Source: Eubacteriaceae bacterium (GTDB lineage: Bacteria > Bacillota > Clostridia > Lachnospirales > Lachnospiraceae). From it: a DNA stretch of 64,000 nucleotides. Position numbers and translations under genes: made by a program. The notes beneath the pieces are model-generated. The model did not search any database, was not told the DNA's origin, and saw only the letters and a list, made by a program, of their open reading frames with translations. The stretch lies in the NCBI GenBank assembly GCA_910574915.1, contig CAJTCR010000002.1, forward strand, positions 1 through 64,000. The letters are read 5' to 3'. Shown piece after piece: positions 32,562 through 42,227 of this stretch; the first letter of the stretch is position 1, and every line of letters starts with the position of its first letter.

Positions 32562-34286
32562 TTATCTTTTTACTAGTTTCTCCGCCATTTCCAGATCTCC
32601 CCCGTCAATGAACACTTCTTTTCCACGAAAAGCGAACCCGTAAATTCGGATGTTCTCCTGGCTGCACTTTTTATGTAATGCAGCAGCATATTTTTTATCT
32701 AAAATCTGCCGAATCGCCGAATGTACCGTTTCCTCAAGATTTTGTTCCGTCTCTGGATCTAATGCCTTAAATTCAAGGATGATACCATCGTCTATCTTGG
32801 GATGATATGGTTCCAAAAGCACATCATACCTGCCATTTCCACTCTCCCGATTTGATGTTACCCTATATAACTCCCGCAAATCCGCAATCATGCCCAGTAC
32901 AAAACCATGATAAAAATTTTCGGGCTGCTTATAGCGCGAGGATTTTGCTCCCGTGTCAAAAAAACTAAATGTTTCCATTGCAATATCGTTTAGATACGCA
33001 TTCATATACTCTTTATCTCCCGCAAGCAATGCTTCTGAAAAATCACCATAACTCAGCCTGCTATTGGAAAACCATCCAGTAACCATTTCGTCAAATATAA
33101 AAAAGATTTCTCTGTTTGTCAACGCCAGCGTATATTGTATTTTTCCTCTCCGGTTTCTTTCTATTTGTAAAATCTTAAGATAACCGCCTGCCAGCAGCAA
33201 ACTCCATAGTGCAGATTTTTTATAGTCCAGGCTGCTGAAAATAATTTCCTCATCTATTTGTGTCAAAAAAGATTTCCCCTGCAAAAGATCTTCTACAATC
33301 AGCTTTGTATCAACATCGCTCTGCTGCATCCGCGTGGCAATCAATCGGTTGGAGCTTGTATTTGCCCAATATGGAGCAAATTGTTTTTCACCTAGAAACT
33401 TTATTACAGACCACGGGTTATAAATATGGTCGCAATCCCCAAACCGAAATCCGTCGTACCACTGTTTTACCTCCTGCATTTGCCCTTCCATTCCAAACTC
33501 ATGCAGTGCAGCAAAAACCTCCTGTTCCGTAAAGCCAAATGCCGATGCATATTTTTTGGAAGTCACCGTGATCACTTCCAGATTATTCAGATCAGAAAAA
33601 ATCGACTCTTTCCCAACTCTCGTGATGCCCGTCATCATTCCGCGTTCTAAATACGGATTCGCTTTAAACGTAAAATTCATAAACTTTCGTATAAACTCAG
33701 CCATCTCTTCCCAGTACTTATGAACATAAGCTTCCTGCATGGGTGTATCATACTCATCCAGTAAAATAATCGTTTTTTTCCCATAATAGTGGTATAAGTA
33801 TTCCGAAAGCTGATTCATAGATGCACAGACATCTCCAACCGTTCCATCCATATTTAAAAGCTTCTCAAACATCTCTCTGTCTGGCTGCAAAAAAGAACTG
33901 CTTCCCAACAAGTAAACATGCCTGCGATACTCACGTGAAACCAGCCTGCATATATCATAGTAAGCCTCGTCATAATGACTCGCCTTTACACCCGCAAAGC
34001 TTAAAAAAATAGTGGGATAGGCTCCTTGCAGCTCTCTATATGTTTCGTTTTTCCAAATATTCAGGTTTTTAAATAAACGGCTCCTCCCTGCATGTCTGAC
34101 CGAAAAAAAATATTCCAGCATACTCATGGTAAGCGTTTTACCAAATCTTCTTGGACGGGTAATTAATGTAACGTCATCTTTGTATTCCCACCACTCTTTT
34201 ATAAAATCGGTTTTGTCCACATAAAAACAATGTTCCTCAATGACTTTGCTAAAATCCTGCACGCCAACTGCAACCGTTCTTGCCAT
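32562..34286 (-). CDS. AAA-ATPase-like protein with C-terminal PD-(D/E)XK nuclease-like domain
   Basis: The product has 574 residues from the ATG at 34286. The N-terminal AAA-ATPase_like domain begins with VGVQDFSKVIEEHCFYVDKT and has a P-loop variant TRPRRFGKTLT (about 43-53) and Walker B KKTIILLDEYDTPM. The C-terminal domain ends with YDVLLEP, GIILEFKAL (a PD-(D/E)XK-like D-x-ExK core) and IYGFAFRGKEV. Families with this layout (PF09820 plus PF08011) are abundant and multicopy in gut Bacteroidetes and Clostridia and have no established function. It is a single gene with no obvious partner. Confidence 0.85.
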   Translation of the reverse strand: MARTVAVGVQDFSKVIEEHCFYVDKTDFIKEWWEYKDDVTLITRPRRFGKTLTMSMLEYFFSVRHAGRSRLFKNLNIWKNETYRELQGAYPTIFLSFAGVKASHYDEAYYDICRLVSREYRRHVYLLGSSSFLQPDREMFEKLLNMDGTVGDVCASMNQLSEYLYHYYGKKTIILLDEYDTPMQEAYVHKYWEEMAEFIRKFMNFTFKANPYLERGMMTGITRVGKESIFSDLNNLEVITVTSKKYASAFGFTEQEVFAALHEFGMEGQMQEVKQWYDGFRFGDCDHIYNPWSVIKFLGEKQFAPYWANTSSNRLIATRMQQSDVDTKLIVEDLLQGKSFLTQIDEEIIFSSLDYKKSALWSLLLAGGYLKILQIERNRRGKIQYTLALTNREIFFIFDEMVTGWFSNSRLSYGDFSEALLAGDKEYMNAYLNDIAMETFSFFDTGAKSSRYKQPENFYHGFVLGMIADLRELYRVTSNRESGNGRYDVLLEPYHPKIDDGIILEFKALDPETEQNLEETVHSAIRQILDKKYAAALHKKCSQENIRIYGFAFRGKEVFIDGGDLEMAEKLVKR

Positions 34287-34395
34287 ATACTCTCTTTCCC
34301 CCTTCCTGTCACGCCATTCGCCAACACCTGAAAATCCCGAGGACGCCTGCAAAGCAACGATCCCCGGGTCAAACACAGATGCATCAACAGCAGCA

Positions 34396-34863
34396 TTAAA
34401 GGATTCCCATTAGTTTCAAGATCCAGTAAATCAGCCCCAGCGCCCAACTGGTAAAAATCCCAAACAGAATCACCGGCCCTGCAATCGTAAAAATCTTTGC
34501 GCCGATCCCGAATACCTGCCCTTCTTTTTGGAATTCGATCGCTGGTGCCGCCACGCTGTTTGCAAATCCGGTAATCGGCACAAGCGCGCCTGCACCACCC
34601 CATTTTGCAAACGAAGGATAAATGTTAAGCCCTGTCAATACAATGCTCAGGCAGATCAGTGTCAGGCTGCACCAGCTTCCTGCCGTATCTTTGTCAAGCC
34701 CCATATTCTTGGCAATATTTAAAATCACCTGCCCGATAATGCATATGATCCCTCCAACAAGAAACGCCCGGCACATCGCCCACGCAAGATTCCTCGTCGG
34801 CGTCACCTGCTTGACATACTCGTTGTATTCCTGCTGCTGCCGCTGTTTTTCTTCCTCTTTCAT
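34396..34863 (-). CDS. spoVAC: Stage V sporulation protein AC homologue
   Basis: This 155-residue membrane protein starts at 34863 (AGGAG nine nt upstream; an ATG at 34869 is also possible). After a charged N-terminus come RNLAWAMCRAFLVGGIICIIG and three further hydrophobic spans, with the SpoVAC/SpoVAEb signature TGLNIYPSFAKWGGAGALVPITGFANS (in the region about 78-105). SpoVA proteins form the dipicolinate channel of the spore inner membrane. Here there is no spoVAD or spoVAE next to it, so it is a solitary member. It supports a spore-forming host lineage. Confidence 0.85.
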   Translation of the reverse strand: MKEEEKQRQQQEYNEYVKQVTPTRNLAWAMCRAFLVGGIICIIGQVILNIAKNMGLDKDTAGSWCSLTLICLSIVLTGLNIYPSFAKWGGAGALVPITGFANSVAAPAIEFQKEGQVFGIGAKIFTIAGPVILFGIFTSWALGLIYWILKLMGIL

Positions 34864-34950
34864 ATCCATCAGCTCCTGTTGTTTTTATTTTAAATGCTGC
34901 TATTTCTAGGATAAACAGCCAGCCGTAAAATATACTGTAAAATCTTTACT

Positions 34951-35655
34951 CTATTCACAATTTTTTTTAACATCCAGCAAGTCCTTCACTACCTCGCCCG
35001 CAAGCACAAGCCCTGCCGCCGCGGGCACGAACGCAGTGCTGCCCGGAACAGATCCTGCAACCAACGGCTGCAACGGAGGTTCTTTGGAATACACGACCTT
35101 TAATTTTTTAATTCCCCGCTTTTTCAGTTCCCTGCGCATCACCCTTGCCAGAGGGCAGACAGACGTCTCATACAGGTCTGCCGCCTGAAACATCGCGGGA
35201 TTCATTTTATTGCCAGCCCCCATCGAGCTGATCACAGGCGTTCCCGCCGCCTGCGCCTGTTCTATCAGCGCGATCTTTCCGGTTACAGTATCAATCGCAT
35301 CCACAATATAATCATACCTGGCAAAATCAAACTGTCCGGCGGTATCCGGCATGTAAAATACTTTATAAGCATTCACCTGCGCCTTTGGATTGATATCCAA
35401 AATCCGCTCCTTTGCCACATCCACTTTGTATTTTCCAAGCGTGCTGTGCAGCGCAAAAATCTGTCGGTTCAGATTGGTAACGCTCACCGAGTCATGGTCA
35501 ATCAAGTCCAGCGTGCCAATGCCGCTGCGCGCCAGCGCCTCCGCCACAAACCCGCCGACACCGCCGACGCCAAATATCGCTACACGGGCAGCGGCAAGGC
35601 GCCTGGTTCCTTCAGTTCCTATTAATAATTCGGTTCTTGCAAACTGATTTAACAT
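34951..35655 (-). CDS. tcdA: tRNA threonylcarbamoyladenosine dehydratase (TcdA/CsdL-like)
   Basis: This 234-residue ThiF/E1-like enzyme has the adenylate-binding loop VAIFGVGGVGGFVAEAL (25-41), DHDSVSVTNLNRQ (about 53-65) and DAIDTVTGKIALI (about 117-129). It makes the cyclic form of t6A in tRNA using ATP. Length and N-terminus (NQFARTELLIG) fit TcdA rather than ThiF/MoeB. The ATG at 35655 has GAGGAT upstream. It is the last gene of the row starting at purM. Confidence 0.85.
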   Translation of the reverse strand: MLNQFARTELLIGTEGTRRLAAARVAIFGVGGVGGFVAEALARSGIGTLDLIDHDSVSVTNLNRQIFALHSTLGKYKVDVAKERILDINPKAQVNAYKVFYMPDTAGQFDFARYDYIVDAIDTVTGKIALIEQAQAAGTPVISSMGAGNKMNPAMFQAADLYETSVCPLARVMRRELKKRGIKKLKVVYSKEPPLQPLVAGSVPGSTAFVPAAAGLVLAGEVVKDLLDVKKNCE

Positions 35656-35701
35656 TTTTTATCCTCATTGATTCTTGTTTTGTATCAATAGATGTTGGCA
35701 T

Positions 35702-36574
35702 TCAGTCAAGCGTCAGATTCAAATACCCCTGCACATCCAAAAGCCCATAGCTCATACCTGTCAGGCATTCGCGGACTGTCGTTACTGTCTTCCTTACAAC
35801 CGTGACCCTGCTGCACTGTTTCGCGATCCGAGGCAGAAAATACTGCTCTAACTCCTGCGCCGTCAGCGTCGTTTCTGTCACAATGATATCCTGTGTTTCC
35901 CGATAGCAGAGCAAAATCTCTTCCCTGCCGTCCACAGGCAGCACATACGCCCCGCCGCCGCTGCCGCGATGCTGCGTAACCGCAAACGCCACATGGCGCA
36001 GCGGCCAGCTTACATAGCCTTTTTTCAGAAAACGCGCATTGCGTATTGCGCAATACCGCTCTGCCTGCACCGGCTTAAACAAAGAACCTGCCAGTAAATC
36101 CATGTGTGTTTCTGAAAGCTCCGCCGCCTGTAGATCATATTTTTCTGTTTGTAGCGTAAGCTCTGTTTTGTCCAGGTAAAAATTGCAGGAAAATCCAAGC
36201 GGCTCGTAAAATCCGCCTATCAGCCCCTCTTCTGCCGGCTCCGCGATCAGCGGCGCGCCATATGCCTCATAAGCCCTGTGCAGCAGTGCTGCCGCGATAC
36301 CCCTGCCGCGGTACTGCGGGTAGACAGCAAGCGCGTATACATAGCGGATCTCCTGCCAGCGCAGCCCTTTGGATGCCGCATCCTCCAATGCGATTTTTCC
36401 AGGAAGAAAAAAGGATGCTCCTGCAAGCACCCCGTTTTCCTCCTCCAGCAATACATGCGCATCCTCGTACATTGCGTCAAAAAATGCGTCAATATAAGCA
36501 TCCTCGTCCGCAAAACATTCCTTCCAGAGTGCTTTTAACTCTGGAAGGTCGGTGATCTTTCCAAATCGAATCAT
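35702..36574 (-). CDS. GNAT family N-acetyltransferase
   Basis: This 290-residue protein has an N-terminal GNAT domain with acetyl-CoA motif A VYALAVYPQYRGRGIAAALLHRA (in the region about 78-101) and FYEPLGF near residue 125. The remaining 165 residues form a second domain without clear motifs, similar in outline to Eis-like or two-domain GNATs. The substrate is unknown. The ATG overlaps the DUF2156 gene stop by 4 bp, and such GNAT/DUF2156 pairs are common in Lachnospiraceae. Confidence 0.78.
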   Translation of the reverse strand: MIRFGKITDLPELKALWKECFADEDAYIDAFFDAMYEDAHVLLEEENGVLAGASFFLPGKIALEDAASKGLRWQEIRYVYALAVYPQYRGRGIAAALLHRAYEAYGAPLIAEPAEEGLIGGFYEPLGFSCNFYLDKTELTLQTEKYDLQAAELSETHMDLLAGSLFKPVQAERYCAIRNARFLKKGYVSWPLRHVAFAVTQHRGSGGGAYVLPVDGREEILLCYRETQDIIVTETTLTAQELEQYFLPRIAKQCSRVTVVRKTVTTVRECLTGMSYGLLDVQGYLNLTLD

Positions 36575-37461
36575 AAATGAAACCTCGCCTGATATTTTTC
36601 CACTAAATGTACCGGCTGGTAGGACAGCTTTGCCTTGCGAAGCCCCTCGTCGCCAGTATCCTCTTCCCGGTTTACATACGCATAATCCTGGCAGTGATGC
36701 AGCACGAACTGCTGGTTAATCATCGGATAGGCGCCCTGCACACTGGCAAGCGCTTTTTCAATATGCACGACATACGTATCCGTATTTAACGGCTCCCCGA
36801 TGGAAAATGCTACCAGCCTGCCGCCTTTGTACAGCATTCCGCCGTCCAGCACCAGCTCAGCCAGGTTGCGCAGCGCAATGCGGTTAATATGCAGCTCGTT
36901 TTCCATCTCATCGTTCCAGTGTTCCGCCTCTGCCTCCTTCCACAGATCCAGCAGGCGCATACACTCCCCTGCGTCCTCCGGCATCATATCGCGGTACATC
37001 CAGTTGTTGTCGTCTTTAAACCGTGCGATATGATTGCGCTTTCCGTGCAGCTTTCTGCCGGAAAGCGTGGACAGCTTTTCGGTACTGTATACATAATCAT
37101 AATCGTCCCTGTTCGTTTCGACGGTATACCTGCCTGGATAGTTCTGTTCAAGCCACGCCAGGTCGCTTTGCATCAGCGTGCTGAGCACAAGCTCCTGCCC
37201 CTTTGCCTGTTCTTCGGCAAGCATCGTATCCAGTGCACCCTTTCTGTTTCCGGCACCGATTGGAATCGTATAACAGTATTCCTTTTGATTCTGGAACTGA
37301 AAGATCAGGCAGCCCTGCTCTTTTGCCATCTTCACGCCGTAAATATCACTCCACAAAAAATTATTCGCAAAGGAATATTCACACGCCTGCCTGTCATCCT
37401 CCAGCATCCGGTGGGTTACCCACTCACGGTCGCGCAATGACAGGCTATAAAAATCGATCAT
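36571..37461 (-). CDS. DUF2156-family protein (phosphatidylglycerol lysyltransferase C-terminal-like)
   Basis: The product has 296 residues from the ATG at 37461 (AAGGGAG upstream). It shows CEYSFANNFLWSDIYGVK, KLHGKRNHIARFKDDNNW and a C-terminal YPMINQQFVLHHCQDYAYVNREEDTGDEGLRKAKLSY region (about 245-285), typical of the soluble DUF2156 proteins with a double GNAT-like fold. Membrane-bound relatives transfer aminoacyl groups from tRNA to lipids. This cytoplasmic form has no proven reaction. It overlaps the GNAT gene by 4 bp. Confidence 0.8.
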   Translation of the reverse strand: MIDFYSLSLRDREWVTHRMLEDDRQACEYSFANNFLWSDIYGVKMAKEQGCLIFQFQNQKEYCYTIPIGAGNRKGALDTMLAEEQAKGQELVLSTLMQSDLAWLEQNYPGRYTVETNRDDYDYVYSTEKLSTLSGRKLHGKRNHIARFKDDNNWMYRDMMPEDAGECMRLLDLWKEAEAEHWNDEMENELHINRIALRNLAELVLDGGMLYKGGRLVAFSIGEPLNTDTYVVHIEKALASVQGAYPMINQQFVLHHCQDYAYVNREEDTGDEGLRKAKLSYQPVHLVEKYQARFHL

Positions 37462-37521
37462 AAAAATTCTCCCTTGTTTTTCCACTCCTGGTTCTGTCCG
37501 CTGTGCCCGGCAAACGGGCGG

Positions 37522-38019
37522 CTATCTGCACGACGTACTGATTGCCTCTATTGCAACCGCTCCGCCGCGCACGATCTCGATATTGCGGAATTTTGCTTTC
37601 AGCAGCTCGATCAGCTCGTTGTTCCTGCGCTCGGTCAGCTTGCATTCCAGCATTACACTGTCTTTTCCGATATCCGTCACTTCCACGCTGAACACTTCTG
37701 CAATGCGGAACACTTCATCGATCTGGCTGGATTTTAAGTCTTTTACTTTTGCAAATAAAATCTCCTTCATATGGATCGGCACATTGGTCAGGTCTATGAC
37801 CTTAATTACCTCTACCATACGGTTTAGCTGCTTTTTGATCTGCTCAAACGTAATATCGTCGCTCATAACGCAGATCGTCATACGGGAAACCGTTGCATCC
37901 TCCGTCGTACCGACGGTCAGGCTTTGCAGATTATAGGATTTACCGGAAAAAAGCCCCGATACCTTCGCCAGCACGCCTACCTGGTTTTCTACATACAAAG
38001 CGATCCATCTGTTTTTCAT
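37522..38019 (-). CDS. ilvN: Acetolactate synthase small (regulatory) subunit
   Basis: This 165-residue protein has an N-terminal ACT domain (RWIALYVENQVGVLAKVSGLFSGKSYNL, in the region 3-31, with TTEDATVSRMTICV) and a C-terminal ALS_ss_C domain (about 80-160). It binds valine and activates the large subunit. The ATG at 38019 has GGAGGGAG upstream, 16 bp after ilvB. Length and sequence are standard for IlvN/IlvH. Confidence 0.93.
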   Translation of the reverse strand: MKNRWIALYVENQVGVLAKVSGLFSGKSYNLQSLTVGTTEDATVSRMTICVMSDDITFEQIKKQLNRMVEVIKVIDLTNVPIHMKEILFAKVKDLKSSQIDEVFRIAEVFSVEVTDIGKDSVMLECKLTERRNNELIELLKAKFRNIEIVRGGAVAIEAISTSCR

Positions 38020-38035
38020 CTGTTCTCCCTCCCGC

Positions 38036-39757
38036 CTACTTTAAAATCATTTCACTCATTGGATTCCCGCCTTTTACCATCGGAAGCACCAGCTCGTCCG
38101 TCGCGATCATAAATTCGATCAGGGTCGGCGCGTCCTCGTTGCGCTTTGCCTGTGCCAAAGCGTCTGCAATCTGGGATTGTTCCGTTACCCGGATGCCGTG
38201 CGCGCCATAGCATTGTGCAAATTTTACAAAATCAGGTTCATACGGCGGGCACGCATCGTTTGGCCCCTTACATGTGGCAGGGCACCCCTTGCGCCTGCGC
38301 AGGCACGTAGCCGCATAGCGCTTTCCATAAAAGAGCTGCTGCATCTGGCGTACCATGCCAAGGTAATAGTTGTTCAACAGGCAGATCGTAACAGGCGCTT
38401 CCTGCGTAATCGCCGTCGCCATCTCCTGCATATTCATCTGAAATCCGCCGTCGCCGGTAATGCAGACCACATGCTGATACGGCTTTGCGATCTTTGCGCC
38501 GATTGCCGCAGGCAGCCCGAATCCCATTGAGCCAAGCCCGCCGGATGTAATCAGCTTTTTACGCCCGCCAATGTCCAGATACTGCGTCGCCCACATCTGG
38601 TGCTGCCCTACATCCGTTACGATAATCGCTTCTTTGTAGCTTTGGTTGATCGCCTCCATAATCATCTGCGGCGTCATGCCCCGGTCTCTCCGCATTTCCA
38701 GCGGGTTTTCCATATCCCATTCCCGGATCTGGCAGATCCACTTTTCGGTGTCCTGCTTTTCCGCCCACTCGCACAGTTTTTCAAGCGCCAGCTTTGCATC
38801 CGCCACAATCGGCACATCGACAACGACATTTCTGGAAATCGCCGCCGTGTCGACATCGATATGGATAATCTTCGCTTTTGGCGCAAATTCGTTTAAATCG
38901 CCGGTAATCCGGTCGTTAAAGCGCGTCCCGATCGAAAACAGCACATCACATTTGCTGACTGCGATATTGCAGGAATATCTTCCATGCATACCGGAATTGC
39001 CCAGATACAGCGGATGGTTTGCCGGCAGAGCCCCCTTGCCCATCACCGTCGTTACGACCGGGATCTGCGTACGTTCTGCAAACTTTTGAAGCTGTTCGTG
39101 TGCACCGCCGATATGGATGCCGCCCCCGGCAAGGATCAGCGGACGCTTTGCCGATTTTAACAGGCGGTACGCTTTTTTCAACTGGCCGATATGCACGCTT
39201 TCGTTTGGCTTGTACCCGCGGATGTGCACCTCGGACGGATACTCGCTGTCTCCTGCCTGTACCTGGATATCCTTTGGAATGTCAATCAGCACCGGGCCCG
39301 GCTTTCCCGTTTTGGCGATATGAAACGCCATCTTTAAGATTCTGCCCAGGTCGTTGCGGTCGCGCACCGTCACGCCGTATTTGGTAACGGAGCTCGTCAT
39401 TCCTACAATATCCACTTCCTGAAACGCATCGTTTCCAATCAGCCCAAGCGGTACCTGTCCGGTGATACATACGAGCGGAATGCTGTCATAATGCGCATCC
39501 GCAAGCCCTGTAATAATATTCGTCGCGCCCGGCCCGCTCGTAACGAGACAGACGCCGACCTTCCCGCTCGCCTTGGCATAGCCCTCCGCTTCAAAAATCA
39601 ATCCCTGTTCATGCCTTGGCAGGACGACCTGGATATCCTCCTGTTTGTATAATTCATCAAAAATATCCGTAACCATCCCGCCCGGATATCCAAATATCGT
39701 ATCCACGCCCTCTTCCCGCAGCGCTTTCACAAATAATTTTCTACCTGTTATATCCAT
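38036..39757 (-). CDS. ilvB: Acetolactate synthase large subunit
   Basis: This 573-residue TPP-dependent enzyme has Glu50 in LPRHEQG as the activating glutamate and GDGGFQMNMQEMATA with NNYYLGMVRQ as the TPP/Mg site. The middle FAD domain is intact. The ATG at 39757 has GGGAGGAAACC upstream. It is paired with ilvN, so it is the main biosynthetic enzyme for valine, leucine and isoleucine. It is similar throughout to the orphan copy at 26864-28624, suggesting an old duplication. Confidence 0.93.
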   Translation of the reverse strand: MDITGRKLFVKALREEGVDTIFGYPGGMVTDIFDELYKQEDIQVVLPRHEQGLIFEAEGYAKASGKVGVCLVTSGPGATNIITGLADAHYDSIPLVCITGQVPLGLIGNDAFQEVDIVGMTSSVTKYGVTVRDRNDLGRILKMAFHIAKTGKPGPVLIDIPKDIQVQAGDSEYPSEVHIRGYKPNESVHIGQLKKAYRLLKSAKRPLILAGGGIHIGGAHEQLQKFAERTQIPVVTTVMGKGALPANHPLYLGNSGMHGRYSCNIAVSKCDVLFSIGTRFNDRITGDLNEFAPKAKIIHIDVDTAAISRNVVVDVPIVADAKLALEKLCEWAEKQDTEKWICQIREWDMENPLEMRRDRGMTPQMIMEAINQSYKEAIIVTDVGQHQMWATQYLDIGGRKKLITSGGLGSMGFGLPAAIGAKIAKPYQHVVCITGDGGFQMNMQEMATAITQEAPVTICLLNNYYLGMVRQMQQLFYGKRYAATCLRRRKGCPATCKGPNDACPPYEPDFVKFAQCYGAHGIRVTEQSQIADALAQAKRNEDAPTLIEFMIATDELVLPMVKGGNPMSEMILK

Positions 39758-39774
39758 GGTTTCCTCCCTTTTGC

Positions 39775-40296
39775 TTATTTTAGTATGGCTTCCCAGTCCG
39801 CTTTATAACCCTGCTTTTTCTTATATTTGCAGAAAAAATAAATAATGTCAAAATAGGTCTGCTCCTCGCTCTTAGCAACAAGCTCCCACTCCGGCAGCTC
39901 GTCCAGGTTCGGAGCATACGTATCCGCACTGTAAGCGAAATCAATTTTTGTCACATATGCCGTATCGCACAGGCAAAGAAGCTGCCTGTAAATACTTTCG
40001 CCGCCCATTACAAATACCTCGTCGGCAGGATACCGCATGATCCTTTGGTGCAGCTCTTGCAGGGAATGCACGACAACCGCACCCCCTGCCTTATAATTTT
40101 TATCATGCGTAAGCACAATATTTTCTCTGCCTTCCAAAATGCCGTTCGGCAGGCTTTCCCTTGTCTTTCTTCCCATAACGACGACTTTTCCTATCGTCGT
40201 TTCCCGAAAAAAACGCATATCATCCGGTATCCGAACCAGAAGCTGCTGATTGCTGCCTATGCCCCAGTTTATATCCGCGGAAACGATAAGGTTCAT
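39775..40296 (-). CDS. folA: Dihydrofolate reductase
   Basis: This 173-residue enzyme reduces dihydrofolate with NADPH. It has NLIVSADINWGIG (2-14), the substrate acid Asp26 in IPDDMRFFRETT (23-34), VVMGRKTRESLP (39-50) and FVMGGESIYRQ (about 94-104). Length is normal. The ATG overlaps the purD stop by 4 bp, tying folate recycling to purine synthesis, which consumes 10-formyl-tetrahydrofolate at the PurN step. ilvB follows 17 bp after its stop. Confidence 0.93.
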   Translation of the reverse strand: MNLIVSADINWGIGSNQQLLVRIPDDMRFFRETTIGKVVVMGRKTRESLPNGILEGRENIVLTHDKNYKAGGAVVVHSLQELHQRIMRYPADEVFVMGGESIYRQLLCLCDTAYVTKIDFAYSADTYAPNLDELPEWELVAKSEEQTYFDIIYFFCKYKKKQGYKADWEAILK

Positions 40297-41564
40297 AGCT
40301 CGTCAATCGCTTTCCCAATATCATGGCGCATATATTTATTTGCAAACCGCACCCACTCTGCCGCCTCATACGCTTTGCGGCGCGCTTCTTTTAAATCTGC
40401 TCCTTTTGCGGTAACGCCAAGCACCCTGCCGCCGTTTGTCACGATCTTTCCGTCCTTTAACGCCGTCCCTGCATGGAAGCAGTAATAATCCTGCGTTTTT
40501 TCAAACCGCTCTAACCCCTCAATCGGGCAGCCTTTTTCATAAGCAACCGGATATCCGTCAGAGGCAAGCACGACGCAAACTGCCGCATTGTCTTCAAACG
40601 CAATCTGGATCTCATCCAGCCTGCCTTCCACACAAGCCTGCATCACCTCAAGCATATCGTTTTTCATACGCGGCAGCACTACCTGCGCTTCCGGGTCTCC
40701 AAAGCGCGCATTGTACTCTAACACCTTCGGCCCGTCCTCTGTCAGCATCAGCCCAAAGAAAATCACACCGACAAACGGCCTGCCTTCTGCCGCCATCGCG
40801 TCGACGGTCGCCTGGTAAATATATTTATGGCAAAATTCATCCACTTCTTTTGTATAAAACGGGCTTGGCGAAAAAGTACCCATGCCCCCGGTATTCAGCC
40901 CCTGGTCGCCGTCCTTGGCACGCTTATGATCCTGTGCGGAGCTTAAAATCCGTATCGTTTTGCCGTCTACAAATGACAAAACGGATACCTCTCGCCCGGT
41001 CATAAACTCTTCCACAACCATCCGGTTGCCTGCCGCACCGAATTTTTTATCCTCCATAATGGACTTTACGCCTTCCTTTGCTTCCTCTAACGTCTTACAG
41101 ATCAGCACGCCCTTGCCAAGCGCCAGCCCGTCCGCTTTTAAGACAACCGGCATTTTCGCCGTTTCCAGATAAGCAAGCGCCTCCTTTGGATCGTCAAACG
41201 TCTCATACGCCGCGGTCGGAATGTTGTATTTTTTCATCAAGTCTTTGGAAAACGCTTTAGAGCCTTCCAAAATCGCCGCGTTTTTCCTAGGCCCGAATAC
41301 CTTCAGCCCTTTTTCTTCAAACACATCCACAATACCGCCGACTAACGGGTCGTCCATGCCGATAATTGTAAAATCAACCGCCTGCTCCTTTGCAAATGCG
41401 GCAAGCTTTTCAAACTCCATCGCGCCAATCGGAACACATTCCGCGACCTGCCCGATCCCGGCATTTCCAGGCGCGCAGTATAGTTTTTCTACCTTCGGGC
41501 TTTTTGCCGCGCTTAACGCAAGCGCGTGTTCACGCCCGCCGCTGCCTACGATCAATACTTTCAT
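40293..41564 (-). CDS. purD: Phosphoribosylamine-glycine ligase (GARS)
   Basis: This 423-residue ATP-grasp enzyme of purine synthesis has the N-terminal VLIVGSGGREHALA (3-16), VVLKADGLALGKGV, the metal and ATP-binding VLEYNARFGDPEAQVVLPRM and NTGGMGTFSPSP, all diagnostic for PurD. It joins glycine to phosphoribosylamine. It follows purN by 30 bp. The start ATG at 41564 has GGGAAGGAG-like purines upstream. Confidence 0.95.
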   Translation of the reverse strand: MKVLIVGSGGREHALALSAAKSPKVEKLYCAPGNAGIGQVAECVPIGAMEFEKLAAFAKEQAVDFTIIGMDDPLVGGIVDVFEEKGLKVFGPRKNAAILEGSKAFSKDLMKKYNIPTAAYETFDDPKEALAYLETAKMPVVLKADGLALGKGVLICKTLEEAKEGVKSIMEDKKFGAAGNRMVVEEFMTGREVSVLSFVDGKTIRILSSAQDHKRAKDGDQGLNTGGMGTFSPSPFYTKEVDEFCHKYIYQATVDAMAAEGRPFVGVIFFGLMLTEDGPKVLEYNARFGDPEAQVVLPRMKNDMLEVMQACVEGRLDEIQIAFEDNAAVCVVLASDGYPVAYEKGCPIEGLERFEKTQDYYCFHAGTALKDGKIVTNGGRVLGVTAKGADLKEARRKAYEAAEWVRFANKYMRHDIGKAIDEL

Positions 41565-41594
41565 GCTAGTTTCTCCTTCCCTGCTGCTAAATAC

Positions 41595-42227
41595 CTACAC
41601 TTCGTCCAAAATACGCACTTTTCCGTCCGCAACCGACACTTTGCCGTTTGCAATCAGATCCACCGCCTGCGGCAGAATCTTCCATTCCGCTTCCTCCATA
41701 ACTCGCCGCTGCAACACCGCAGGCGTATCATCCGGCTTTACTTCCACTGCTTTTTGCAAAATAATCGGGCCTGTATCCGTCCCCGCGTCCACAAAATGCA
41801 CAGTGGCACCGGTCACCCGCACACCTCGGGCAAGAACGCCTTCATGCACCTTTAGCCCATAATACCCGGCTCCGCAAAAGGAAGGAATCAGCGACGGATG
41901 GATATTGATAATACGGTTTTCATACGTTCTGATAAAAATTTCCGGCAGGATCACAAGATATCCCGCAAGCACGATAAGGTCAATCTGATCCTGTTGCAGC
42001 GCATCCACAAGCACCCTGCCAAACGCCTCCCGGTCTGCATAATCTTTTGCAGAGATACAGATGCTTTTTAATCCGTGATTGTTTGCCCGCTCCAGCGCGT
42101 ACGCATCCTTTTTGTTGCTGATAACGGACACAATTTCAGCATTTGTAATATTTCCGTTCTCTACCGCGTCGATCAGCGCCTGTAAATTTGTCCCGCCGCC
42201 GGATACCATTACCGCAACTCTTAGCAT
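41595..42227 (-). CDS. purN: Phosphoribosylglycinamide formyltransferase (GART)
   Basis: This 210-residue enzyme transfers a formyl group from 10-formyl-tetrahydrofolate to GAR. It shows [13 protein letters not shown] (7-19), the catalytic Asn108 and His110 in [10 protein letters not shown], and Asp151 in [10 protein letters not shown]. Length is typical. Its ATG overlaps the purM stop by 7 bp. Confidence 0.95.
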   Translation of the reverse strand: MLRVAVMVSGGGTNLQALIDAVENGNITNAEIVSVISNKKDAYALERANNHGLKSICISAKDYADREAFGRVLVDALQQDQIDLIVLAGYLVILPEIFIRTYENRIINIHPSLIPSFCGAGYYGLKVHEGVLARGVRVTGATVHFVDAGTDTGPIILQKAVEVKPDDTPAVLQRRVMEEAEWKILPQAVDLIANGKVSVADGKVRILDEV

